Origin: a virus
DNA length: 63,379 bases
Direction: 5' to 3' (one strand)
IMG/VR virus record: IMGVR_UViG_3300036770_002271
Coordinates: 1 to 63,379 of that record
A program made the position numbers and the translations under genes. The notes under the pieces are model-generated. The model was not told the origin of the DNA, made no database searches, and saw only the letters and a program-made list of their open reading frames with translations. The stretch's first letter is position 1. Every line of letters begins with the position of its first letter. This document shows positions 18,499-25,812 of the stretch, one piece after another.

Positions 18499-18684
18499 AT
18501 AGATGGATTTGAAAATGAGGCAAAATCCATAAAGGAAAATGCTATAAAATTATGTTGGTATATGAGAGGTGGTATTAGTTATACTGATATTCTTAATATG
18601 AGTCCTTTTGAAAGAGAAAGTATAACCAAACTCATTGAATCTAATTTAGAAACAACTAAAAAGACGGGATTGCCTTACTTTTAA
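18454..18684 (+). CDS. 51: gp51-like extension, reached by -1 frameshift from gp26
   Basis: Codons run from CGG at 18454 to the TAA at 18682-18684 (76 residues plus stop), in the -1 frame relative to gp26. The peptide is charged and helical; the part AIKLCWYMRGGISYTDILNM, then NLETTKKTGLPYF, is the pattern of gp51-type baseplate assembly proteins in T4-like phages. The frame has no ATG before 18562, leaving only 40 codons from there. It also has no GTG or TTG start after the last upstream stop (18445-18447), and no ribosome-binding site. Expression as a C-terminal extension of gp26 through the frameshift signal is thus the simplest reading. It mirrors the G/GT tail-chaperone pair of lambda-like phages. 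Independent initiation at CTG (18466) cannot be excluded. Confidence 0.8.
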   Translation, partial: RVKLLNSKPQDIQKLIDGFENEAKSIKENAIKLCWYMRGGISYTDILNMSPFERESITKLIESNLETTKKTGLPYF

Positions 18685-18727
18685 AGACGAACTTCGTTCG
18701 TCTAAGTCCTTCACTACGTTCGGACTT
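18685..18727. repeat. Two adjacent hairpins after gp26/gp51
   Basis: First stem AGACGAAC/GTTCGTCT (18685-18692 with 18696-18703, loop TTC). Second stem AAGTCC/GGACTT (18704-18709 with 18722-18727). No T-run follows on the plus strand; on the minus strand the first hairpin is followed only by TTTAAAA, a weak terminator at best. They may form one edge of the structured region that follows. Confidence 0.6.
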
Positions 18728-19091
18728 AACTTTACAAGGAGATTACTTGCCGCTAGGATGTCCATGGTAGTGCTATTCAGCACTACCAAGTTGACTTGCC
18801 ATGCCCGTCAATCCATGTTGTCTTTGCCCATACATACAGCCTTACTGCTTATGTATCCTACCGGTTGCCCTGTAAAGTTTATGGCCTGTAGTGAAGCTAA
18901 TGTCAGTTATGACACCTCTTCGGCAACGCACATCCTATAACATCAAGACAAAATAGTTATAGGCTTGTTGAGTGTTCGCTTTGTCGATTGCACTCTCGGT
19001 ATATTGAGGATATCCCCCTACTCCAGTTCCGTCGGCACAGCACTATCTGTACTTCCTCAAGGAGGGTCGAAGACTTCGACCAAACAAATTT
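18685..19091. ncRNA. Candidate structured non-coding RNA region, family unknown
   Basis: The only gene-free stretch over 300 nt in the window, between convergent genes. By eye it is richer in G+C than its surroundings and dense in strong stems: TGGTAGTGCT/AGCACTACCA with loop ATTC (18765-18788); ATACATA+CAG/CTG+TATGTAT with a 2-nt bulge (18830-18856); TTGAC/GTCAA (18791-18811); TGTCA/TGACA (18901-18914); CCTATAAC/GTTATAGG (18934-18963); GAGTG/CACTC (18970-18995); long-range TTGAGGA/TCCTCAA (19004-19060); GGTCGAA/TTCGACC (19065-19081). It has no convincing reading frame. I could not match tmRNA, RNase P, SRP, 6S, or group I or II intron signatures. The strand is undetermined. Alternatives: a decayed mobile element or a bidirectional terminator cluster. 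Confidence 0.5.
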
Positions 19092-19649
19092 TTAAATGTT
19101 AATACTTAGTATGTTTTGTTTTGATTCTGACTTGGTGTCAATAGTTGCTGAATATTTTTTAAGAAGGTCTTTGTTGTTTTTGAAAAAGTCATCAAATTCA
19201 AGTATGAGCCAATCACCATATTTTGTTGTTGAATAATACATAAAGTTATCTGTGATCCAAGTAAGACCACATTGTACTGCTACAAAACGACCTTTGCGAT
19301 TAAACTTCATAAACAATATGTTTAAGTCATTACTTTCGCTTACAGTCATTAACTGATCAATCCAATTATTTAGTAATTTACAATCACCTAAAAGTACTAG
19401 GTGAAATGGAAAGTCAGCATAACTTTTGCACTCTGCGTTAAAAAGAGGGAAACTTTGTCCAGGCACAATGTCTCCCTTAAAAGATCGAACCTGTCCTTCG
19501 TGTAATAATTCTTTACGGACTTGGTTCTTACCTCCCACATAAGCACCACTACCTGGGGCTCTAATAAAACTCTCATTATAAGTTTCAGTTAAAAACTTCG
19601 CAACTTCTCGCTCAAAACTAGAGCCTTTTTTCTTCTGTGGACTAGGCAT
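19092..19649 (-). CDS. PD-(D/E)XK nuclease, Hjc/RecB-like (probable Holliday junction resolvase)
   Basis: 185 aa. It begins with a basic segment and KKGSSFEREVAKFL (the conserved Glu of motif I), then RAPGSGAYVG (31-40), KGDIVPG (conserved Asp) and NAECKSY (the E-x-K motif of the PD-(D/E)XK core). This order resembles archaeal Hjc-type Holliday junction resolvases and related RecB-like phage nucleases. The gene follows gp46 and gp47 in the same direction with a 35-bp gap, which supports a role in recombination-dependent replication or branch resolution before packaging, where T4 itself uses the unrelated endonuclease VII (gp49). Substrate specificity cannot be read from the sequence. Confidence 0.75.
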   Translation of the reverse strand: MPSPQKKKGSSFEREVAKFLTETYNESFIRAPGSGAYVGGKNQVRKELLHEGQVRSFKGDIVPGQSFPLFNAECKSYADFPFHLVLLGDCKLLNNWIDQLMTVSESNDLNILFMKFNRKGRFVAVQCGLTWITDNFMYYSTTKYGDWLILEFDDFFKNNKDLLKKYSATIDTKSESKQNILSINI

Positions 19650-19684
19650 AGTATTATATATTAAAATAAAATGTCATCAAAAAA

Positions 19685-21439
19685 TTATTCTACATCCACA
19701 GTTGTATTGTATGATGTAAAACCGTTCTCTTTTATGACTTTTAAAACATTTGGTACACGCCCAGCAAGTTCCTCACGGTGACTTACTAACCATATACTTT
19801 TGTGTCTGCGACGGCTCATGTCTTTTAATATAGCAATACTATTTTCAACGCCCATTGTATCTAACCCACTGTCTATTAATTCATCAATAAACAATGTGTT
19901 TACTGGAGCGTATAGGTTCTCCCACACATCTCTAAACGCAAAACTTAATCCTAAAATTAATCTATTACGCTCACCCCTGCTCAAATTATCAAAATCAAGC
20001 TCACGTCCTAATTCTGTAATTTCAACCTGTAAGTCATTCTTAAAAACAACTTGATGAGGTAATCCAATCTTATCTAGGTAATGCGTCAATCTAGCATTTA
20101 AATAAGATAAATTTTGATCAATAATCTTTTTACGAACAAAACTATCTTTGCTAGTTAATAACTCTAACAAAAATTTCTGATGTTCTGAAACTTTTGTCAG
20201 TTGGTTAATTTTGTCGAAATTAACTTCTTGTAACGCCTGACTTTCCATCTCGGATATTTGTTCTGAGTATGGATCTGATTCTTTAATCTTGTTATCAATC
20301 GTTTTACTAATGTTTTCAATTTGACTACTATGTTTAACTGCCTCCGCTTCTGTGTCATAATGTGTGATAGGCTTATCCATTACAACAACTGGATTATCAA
20401 CTAATGAATTTAGCTGATGTTCATACTCTTTTAATAATTTTTTACACTCTGTAAGTTGTTTAGTCTTGTCTTTTAATACACTACTATGTTGTTTGTCATG
20501 TAATTCATGTCCACAAGCATAACACTTATGATCTTTTAATGACTTAACTTCTTTATCTAAAGTTTCACGGTCTTTGTCTTCTTTAGAAATATCTTTTCGT
20601 AGTTGATTTACTTTGTGATCGTAAGCAGACTTAAGATTAACTTGTTTAGTATATTCTAACAAATCTTTATGTGCCTGTAATTCACTTTCAATATCTATCT
20701 CAGATAAGTTTGATAACTCAGTAGCCAATTCTAATAAATCTTGTTCATGTTTATTTTGCCAAAGTTTTTGCCTACGTTTCAAACTTTCAATTTGTTCTTT
20801 GACACGCTTATTAGCTTCATCAACAGCCTTTACACGAAATTCTTCTTGCTGGATATCATCCTTTGTCTGTCTTAACAAATCTTTAATAATATCTGCTTTC
20901 TCACTTAATAATGTTATACCAAGTAATTGTTCAATAATAGCACGTTGCTCATTTGACTTTAGTGCTAAGAAAGGTTCGTTATATGTGTTCAATGCTACGA
21001 TATGTCTAAACATATCACTAGTCATGGAAATAGTTTTTTCTATAAACGATTGTGTTTCTTTATTTTCACCTTGGGCATCGTCTGTATTTTTCTGTAGCTT
21101 ATTATCAATATAAAATTTAAGTATGTTAGGTTTACGACCACGTTCAATTTTATAGTCGGTGCCATTTACATTAAACTCAAGCGTAACTAACATACCCTTG
21201 CTATTAGTACGATTTACAAGATTATCTTTTCTAATATTGTTGATTGGTACACCAAACAATGCGTAACATAACCCTTGAATTAGTGTGGTTTTACCTGTTC
21301 CATTTCTAGCACCATCACCACCTAAGTCTAAGTTCTCACCTAGAATAAGTGTAAGTTCTTTTCTATCAAAGTTTACTGCTTGTGTTACCTGTCCTATCGA
21401 TAAAAAATTCCGTAATGTAATATTTTTAAGAGTTATCAT
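19685..21439 (-). CDS. 46: Recombination endonuclease subunit gp46 (Rad50/SbcC-like ATPase)
   Basis: 584 aa. It has the SMC/Rad50 plan: Walker A GARNGTGKT (43-51), coiled-coil arms (about 175-430) interrupted by a zinc-hook CYACGH (about residue 305), signature LSRGERNRLILGL (about 484) and Walker B TLFIDELIDSGLD (about 510-525). Together with gp47 it resects double-strand ends to give 3' tails for UvsX-driven recombination and replication. The ATG overlaps the gp47 stop (ATGA), implying translational coupling. The signature has Arg in place of the second Gly of LSGGE. Length is normal for the family. Confidence 0.95.
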   Translation of the reverse strand: MITLKNITLRNFLSIGQVTQAVNFDRKELTLILGENLDLGGDGARNGTGKTTLIQGLCYALFGVPINNIRKDNLVNRTNSKGMLVTLEFNVNGTDYKIERGRKPNILKFYIDNKLQKNTDDAQGENKETQSFIEKTISMTSDMFRHIVALNTYNEPFLALKSNEQRAIIEQLLGITLLSEKADIIKDLLRQTKDDIQQEEFRVKAVDEANKRVKEQIESLKRRQKLWQNKHEQDLLELATELSNLSEIDIESELQAHKDLLEYTKQVNLKSAYDHKVNQLRKDISKEDKDRETLDKEVKSLKDHKCYACGHELHDKQHSSVLKDKTKQLTECKKLLKEYEHQLNSLVDNPVVVMDKPITHYDTEAEAVKHSSQIENISKTIDNKIKESDPYSEQISEMESQALQEVNFDKINQLTKVSEHQKFLLELLTSKDSFVRKKIIDQNLSYLNARLTHYLDKIGLPHQVVFKNDLQVEITELGRELDFDNLSRGERNRLILGLSFAFRDVWENLYAPVNTLFIDELIDSGLDTMGVENSIAILKDMSRRRHKSIWLVSHREELAGRVPNVLKVIKENGFTSYNTTVDVE

Positions 21440-22452
21440 AGATTGTTATAAATGTCCAGTAGTAATTTTTTATCAAAGCCTTTACTTTCAATCGCATTGA
21501 TTTGATCAATAATAATTTGATCAACGCTTTCAAACTTAAGGCCTTCAAAATTACCTTGGTCGGTATTTTCAAGTTTCATTGGTATTAATGTCATTTCACG
21601 CAATTTGTGTTCAGGAATAAATGTTTCACGCAAGAAATTTGCCTCCTCATAACTTATATCAATGTCAAGGTGTACCCTAACATGGCTATCAATTAATAGC
21701 AAGCCCTCTGGGTTTTCTAAGATATCGCTTAATTTATGAACACGATATACTGGTTGACGTGGCCAACTATGAAAAGTTGGTTCTTCTCCCCATTCTAATA
21801 TCATCATACCTCTAGCATCATCACCAGCATCAGCATAATTATGTGGGAAGGCATTGCCTATATACCAAATATTTTTACGTGCTTGACGTTTATGAAAATG
21901 TCCACTAAAAGCTTTTTCAATATTTGAAAAATCATCTATTTTTACTGAGTTATCATGCTCTGGCATCATAACTTGAGAATTCATATAAAAATTACCAAGT
22001 TCAAAATGACCGAATACATATTTTGATTTTATTTTTTTTATTTTTTTTATTTCATCACCTATTAGCCATGGGCACAATGTAACATCACCTTCAGTATATA
22101 TCTCATTAATAACATGAACATTTGGTAAGTAATTTGCCCATTCAACACTACTTACATCACGCTTCTCTCTAAAATAAATGTCATGATTACCTGTTATAAA
22201 ATAAACTTTACTAAATGATTTGTTAAGTAATTCCAAACAACGCATTGAATAATGCAATGTATGTATATTGATGCTTGCTCTATGATTATGCCAATCTCCG
22301 CAAATTATTGCAGTATCACAATGGTATTCTTTTGCCTTATCAACGAACCAAATTACAAAATTTAAACAATCTTCGTTATGTTGAATACTATTACTTTTTA
22401 AACCAACATGAAGATCAGTCATTACTGCCGTTTTTTTAAATAAATTATTCAT
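21436..22452 (-). CDS. 47: Recombination endonuclease subunit gp47 (Mre11/SbcD-like)
   Basis: 338 aa from the ATG at 22450-22452. The metallophosphoesterase motifs are in order: TDLHVG (about 11-16), ICGDWHNHR, ITGNHD, FGHFE and SGHFHKR, giving the two-metal site of Mre11 nucleases. It partners gp46. The frame is open 12 codons further upstream to a TTG, but that TTG is part of the -35 element of a near-consensus promoter, so the ATG is preferred; the protein then begins MNNLFKKTAVMTDLHVG. Spacing between the -10 element and the ATG (7 nt) predicts a leaderless mRNA. Confidence 0.93.
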   Translation of the reverse strand: MNNLFKKTAVMTDLHVGLKSNSIQHNEDCLNFVIWFVDKAKEYHCDTAIICGDWHNHRASINIHTLHYSMRCLELLNKSFSKVYFITGNHDIYFREKRDVSSVEWANYLPNVHVINEIYTEGDVTLCPWLIGDEIKKIKKIKSKYVFGHFELGNFYMNSQVMMPEHDNSVKIDDFSNIEKAFSGHFHKRQARKNIWYIGNAFPHNYADAGDDARGMMILEWGEEPTFHSWPRQPVYRVHKLSDILENPEGLLLIDSHVRVHLDIDISYEEANFLRETFIPEHKLREMTLIPMKLENTDQGNFEGLKFESVDQIIIDQINAIESKGFDKKLLLDIYNNL

Positions 22453-22459
22453 AGTAATC

Positions 22460-22488
22460 AGTATAAATGTTTTTTTGTTGTATGTCAA
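22460..22488 (-). promoter_or_regulatory. Sigma70-type promoter for gp47-gp46
   Basis: Minus strand: TTGACA (22483-22488), 17-nt spacer, TATACT (22460-22465), five of six matches at -10 and six of six at -35. The ATG of gp47 (22452) starts 8 nt after the -10 element, so the predicted start site falls on or next to the start codon. This fits early expression by host polymerase. Confidence 0.75.
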
Positions 22489-22505
22489 GAAATATTTTTT
22501 CCAAA

Positions 22506-22513
22506 GATAAATA
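22506..22513 (+). promoter_or_regulatory. Late-like box GATAAATA before HNH endonuclease
   Basis: Plus-strand GATAAATA, 61 nt upstream of the HNH ATG (22575), in the 122-bp gap between gp47 and the homing endonuclease. Confidence 0.45.
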
Positions 22514-22574
22514 ACATTGAGGATCGCGGTACTGGAATACCCACCCTCTCTATGATTTGAAAGGAATCACAGCA

Positions 22575-23210
22575 ATGATATTTATAGAAAATAAATATAC
22601 AGTTATCTATTACAAGATAATTGAAAGAAGTAAAAATAGAAATCTTGAAGGTTATACTGAAAAACATCACATTATTCCTAAAAGTTTAGGTGGTACCAAT
22701 GATAAAACTAATTTGGCAATTCTAACAGCTAAGGAACATTACATTTGCCATATACTTCTCACAAAAATGACTTTTGGAGAAAATAAAATTAAAATGCTTC
22801 ACGCAGTAAATTCATTTATTTCATGGGCATCCAACAAACACAAAAGAAATTTTAAATTTAATTCAAGATTGTTCCAAATATTAAAAGAAAAAAGAAGTCA
22901 TTTTTTGAAAATTGAAATGTCAAAACCTGAAAATAAAAAGAAATCAAGTGATGGCGCTAAAAAATTATGGGCTGATATTAATTACAAAAAAGAACAATCC
23001 AGTAAAAGAAAAGAACTTTGGAAAGATGTTAATTACCAAAATAAAATGAAAAATCGTAAAAAAACTACTAAAAGAATTTGTGTTAATAATGTAGAATTTT
23101 TATCATTAAAAGATGCTGCTTACCATCTTAACTTAGATCCTAGTACTGTATCTAAAAGGTGTTCTAGTCATCATATCAGATTTGCTGAGTGGAAATATAT
23201 AAGAGATTAA
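22575..23210 (+). CDS. Free-standing HNH homing endonuclease
   Basis: 211 aa from ATG 22575, which has an AAGGA ribosome-binding site 9 nt upstream (an in-frame TTG six codons earlier is not preferred). The HNH core is EGYTEKHHIIPKSLGGTNDKTNLAILTAKEHYICHILL (about 25-62), with the paired His, the Asn and the EHYICH helix. A Lys-rich linker with a repeated 'KLWADINYKKE / ELWKDVNYQNK' element follows, the NUMOD-like pattern of phage homing enzymes. The C-terminal CVNNVEFLSLKDAAYHLNLDPSTVSKRC is a helix-turn-helix DNA-binding module. The gene is inserted on the opposite strand between gp47 and gp55, 3 bp from the gp55 stop. Such genes spread by cutting the matching locus of related phages lacking them. 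Confidence 0.88.
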   Translation: MIFIENKYTVIYYKIIERSKNRNLEGYTEKHHIIPKSLGGTNDKTNLAILTAKEHYICHILLTKMTFGENKIKMLHAVNSFISWASNKHKRNFKFNSRLFQILKEKRSHFLKIEMSKPENKKKSSDGAKKLWADINYKKEQSSKRKELWKDVNYQNKMKNRKKTTKRICVNNVEFLSLKDAAYHLNLDPSTVSKRCSSHHIRFAEWKYIRD

Positions 23211-23213
23211 TTT

Positions 23214-24110
23214 TTAACCCTCTTCTAACCAAGTTTTATTCATACCTTGGTTCATACGTGAATAACTAGGATTCAACCCATTAATTTCTAAAATATCATC
23301 ACGTATGTTTTGATTGCGTTTTTCTGTATTCAATACACGGCAAAAACTATTTGTAATTGCTGCGGTATAATATGCGAAAGGGTTTTGTGATTTAGCTTCA
23401 TTAAAACGTAAACCAACATAAGTCAATTGAAGAATGGCACTGCTACGCATTTCATCATTATATGTATATCCACGCCAATTATATTTCATAGCATATTTTT
23501 CACATAGCATGATATACATTTTAGCTAGTTTATTTGTAATGTTTCCATGATCTTTAGTAAAATGCCCACGTTTTATACCACCAGTCCAATGACTCTTACC
23601 TACACATACGTAGCTACCCTCTTCATCAATCTTATAATGTTGGAAAGGTGGGAAATTGACTTTCATATGTACCATATCATCAATTTCACTTTGTGTACTG
23701 GGATCTTCTAAATCAATAAAGATTTCTTCTTCAATATCTTCAAACTCCATGATATCAATTGCTGTTTTTTTCTTTACTGTTTTTCTTGGTTGTTTTGGGC
23801 TGACCGGGATATGTTCCCATGTCATTACCCTAAAAACTAAATCTGTAGTTGGTATTGATTTTGGTTCTATTTTTGTACCAGTTTCATTTGATAAACGAGT
23901 AGCACGATTTTCTTTTGCTTGTTTGATTGTATCACGTTTACTACAATATTTAAATGATTTTTCTAAATCTTCTTGTGGCATATCAATAATGATATCGTAT
24001 TGATGATAATCGGGTTTTGTATAGTAGCAGTAAGTATTTTTGCTTAAATGAATTTCTTTTAGAATGTCCTTATTATTAAGGTAGTTGACAGGTTTTTTTG
24101 CGGTACTCAT
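23214..24110 (-). CDS. 55: Late transcription sigma factor gp55
   Basis: 298 aa. The C-terminal half is diagnostic of T4 gp55: HGNITNKLAKMYIMLCEKYAMKYNWRGYTYNDEMRSSAILQLTYVGLRFNEAKSQNPFAYYTAAITNSFCRVLNTEKRNQNIRDDILEINGLNPSYSR. This is a reduced sigma region 2 that directs host RNA polymerase to late boxes such as TATAAATA. The N-terminal 150 residues are longer than in T4 gp55 (185 aa) and contain a basic patch (KQPRKTVKKKT) followed by a very acidic one (EFEDIEEEIFIDLEDPS); their role is unknown. An AAAGGA ribosome-binding site lies just upstream. It has both a sigma70-type promoter and a late-like box, so autoregulation late in infection is plausible. Confidence 0.95.
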   Translation of the reverse strand: MSTAKKPVNYLNNKDILKEIHLSKNTYCYYTKPDYHQYDIIIDMPQEDLEKSFKYCSKRDTIKQAKENRATRLSNETGTKIEPKSIPTTDLVFRVMTWEHIPVSPKQPRKTVKKKTAIDIMEFEDIEEEIFIDLEDPSTQSEIDDMVHMKVNFPPFQHYKIDEEGSYVCVGKSHWTGGIKRGHFTKDHGNITNKLAKMYIMLCEKYAMKYNWRGYTYNDEMRSSAILQLTYVGLRFNEAKSQNPFAYYTAAITNSFCRVLNTEKRNQNIRDDILEINGLNPSYSRMNQGMNKTWLEEG

Positions 24111-24130
24111 AAGATCCTTTATTTTTTAAT

Positions 24131-24159
24131 ATTATAACATATAGTTGCTTGGGACGCAA
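24131..24159 (-). promoter_or_regulatory. Sigma70-type promoter for gp55
   Basis: Minus strand: TTGCGT (24154-24159), 17-nt spacer, perfect TATAAT (24131-24136), followed by an AAAGGATC ribosome-binding site and the gp55 ATG (24110). Confidence 0.7.
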
Positions 24160-24195
24160 CTTTTTGGGCTGGTGTTGGGTAAAATAGTGCTATAT

Positions 24196-24203
24196 TTATT
24201 TAG
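24196..24203 (-). promoter_or_regulatory. Late-like box CTAAATAA toward gp55
   Basis: Minus-strand CTAAATAA, back-to-back with the plus-strand box at 24204-24211; together they contain the 14-bp palindrome TATTTAGCTAAATA. It would give a second, late transcript of gp55 with a leader of roughly 80 nt. Confidence 0.5.
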
Positions 24204-24211
24204 CTAAATAT
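24204..24211 (+). promoter_or_regulatory. Late-like box CTAAATAT for the baseplate operon
   Basis: Plus-strand CTAAATAT, 17 nt before the ATG at 24229, which is preceded by AGGA. It heads the 33-kb run of baseplate and fibre genes. Confidence 0.55.
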
Positions 24212-24228
24212 ATAATAGGACCTTTAAT

Positions 24229-25812
24229 ATGTCGAACCAGCAAACAGCAAATGATTGGGCTACAGTAAAACGTGAAGCAGAGCAAGATATTGCTAGTATA
24301 ACGCCTTTATTAAGAACCGCCACAGCCAACCTTAAATCAGTAAATGAACGATTTAACGGATTATCTGCCACTGAAAATCAACTACGTGATGATCCAACCC
24401 GTGTTGCTGAATATGAGGCTGCTAGAAATGCTCGCAGAGAATATTATAATAGTTTTGTTAAACCGGCACAAAATGCTGAACAGGCATTACGTGATGAATT
24501 GAATGCTGCCCAACGTGATTTTAATTATGCTTCAGAACAACTGGTTATCGCAAGTTCAGGAGCACCAAATACAAGTACAAATACACCCCCTGCTACCAGT
24601 GGTCCTGGTAATGGAACAACTTTACCTCAACCAACAATAAATCTTGTTGAATCAGACCAGTCAATTATAGATGCTAATGCTGACCCACAAACTGCACAAG
24701 ATTTAGAATTTCAACTACAACAAGAACAACTTCAAGCAGAAAATGAAGGCCCCCAACCAGTAACTGGTGATGATGCTTATCAAGCTTTCTTAGCAGACAC
24801 CGCAACCGAAGATATTGAACCAACGTATGGTTTTAGTCCACCTCAAATTAATGACGATCCTTATCCTGTAGCTGACTTAGGTGAATTAGGAGTTAATACA
24901 GATTTACCTACTGATGCTGCTTTAGGTGAGTTAGGTATTAATACTGATATAAGTCCATTTGGAGCAGGTAGTAATGTAAGAGGTATACAAGGTGCCACTG
25001 ATAGTGCTAGGGCACAAGCTGACTTACAAGATGCTACAAATTTTGGTTTGTTAGAAGATTGGCGTGTAAGATTAAAATTAGCTCCAACTGCCAACTATCT
25101 TTACAGACAGCCTGGTTATAAGGGAATATTAGAACCATTAATAGCAACTGATGGTGTGATATTTCCATATACACCAGCTATTAGTGTAAATTATTCGGCA
25201 ACATATGATTCAACAAGTTTAACACATAACAATTACAAAGTTTACCAATATCAAACAAGTAGTGTAGATCAAATACAAATTACATGTGATTTTACAGCAC
25301 AAGATACTTTTGAGGCAAATTATGTTTTAGCAGTGATACATTTTTTTAGAACAGTGACAAAAATGTTTTATGGTAAAGACCAAGATCCTAAGCCAGGCAC
25401 CCCTCCTCCATTATGTTATTTGATTGGATTAGGTAATTTTCAATTTAATGAACATCCTCTTGTCATTACATCGTTTCAATACAACTTACCAACTGACGTT
25501 GATTATATTAGAGCAAGTACCCCAACTGTAGCCCCTGGTGTAAATCAAAGTAGTAGTGGAACAAGTAAGGCATTTAGATTACAAGGAACAGGAGTTGTGC
25601 CAGGTGGTAATACGCCTCCAGCACAGTTTCAAAATAGTACAAAACCAACAGGCACAATTGAACCAACTTATGTACCAACCAAAATACAAATTAGTATAAG
25701 TGCTTTACCAATAGTAAGTAGAAAAGATATTAGTGATAACTTTAGTCTGAAACGTTATGCTACTGGAGAATTATTACAAGGTGGCAAACGTACAACAGGA
25801 GGCATTTGGTAA
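24229..25812 (+). CDS. Baseplate/tail-tube cap-like structural protein (gp48-like, tentative)
   Basis: 527 aa. The N-terminal 100 residues are coiled coil (for example VKREAEQDIASITPLLRTATANLKSV). Residues about 110-255 are low-complexity Thr/Pro/Gln/Asp-rich and probably disordered. The conserved domain runs from DWRVRLKLAPTANYLYRQPGYKGILEPLIATDGVIFPYTPAISVNYSA (about 275-322) through FTAQDTFEANYVLAVIHFFRTVTKMFYG to NEHPLVITSFQYNLPTDVDYIRA. I recognise it as a structural protein of marine T4-like phages found beside gp53; its position suggests the baseplate tail-tube junction, like T4 gp48 or gp54. That assignment is tentative. Its stop overlaps the gp53 start (TAATG). Confidence 0.65.
   Translation: MSNQQTANDWATVKREAEQDIASITPLLRTATANLKSVNERFNGLSATENQLRDDPTRVAEYEAARNARREYYNSFVKPAQNAEQALRDELNAAQRDFNYASEQLVIASSGAPNTSTNTPPATSGPGNGTTLPQPTINLVESDQSIIDANADPQTAQDLEFQLQQEQLQAENEGPQPVTGDDAYQAFLADTATEDIEPTYGFSPPQINDDPYPVADLGELGVNTDLPTDAALGELGINTDISPFGAGSNVRGIQGATDSARAQADLQDATNFGLLEDWRVRLKLAPTANYLYRQPGYKGILEPLIATDGVIFPYTPAISVNYSATYDSTSLTHNNYKVYQYQTSSVDQIQITCDFTAQDTFEANYVLAVIHFFRTVTKMFYGKDQDPKPGTPPPLCYLIGLGNFQFNEHPLVITSFQYNLPTDVDYIRASTPTVAPGVNQSSSGTSKAFRLQGTGVVPGGNTPPAQFQNSTKPTGTIEPTYVPTKIQISISALPIVSRKDISDNFSLKRYATGELLQGGKRTTGGIW

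Noticed and set aside
18758-18940. 60-codon plus-strand frame with an AAGGAG about 15 nt upstream
   Set aside because: The product is an odd mix of Leu, Ser, Thr and Cys with no recognisable pattern, it spans strong hairpins, and codon use does not match neighbouring genes.
18685-19091. RNase P RNA, tmRNA, or an IscB/TnpB-type guide RNA
   Set aside because: On the minus strand GAGGAAGTACAG and AGTGCAA recall RNase P, but the conserved ACAGAA-type 3' element and P4 pairing are missing. tmRNA ends are absent. No IscB or TnpB gene is nearby.
19650-19680. Possible promoter TTGATG-16-TATAAT for the Hjc-like nuclease
   Set aside because: The -10 box ends only 3 nt before the ATG, so a normal start site would fall inside the first codons. 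Co-transcription with gp46 is simpler.
22453-22488. Longer gp47 starting at TTG 22488
   Set aside because: The TTG is the first codon of a near-consensus -35 box, and the family normally starts a few residues before the first metal motif.
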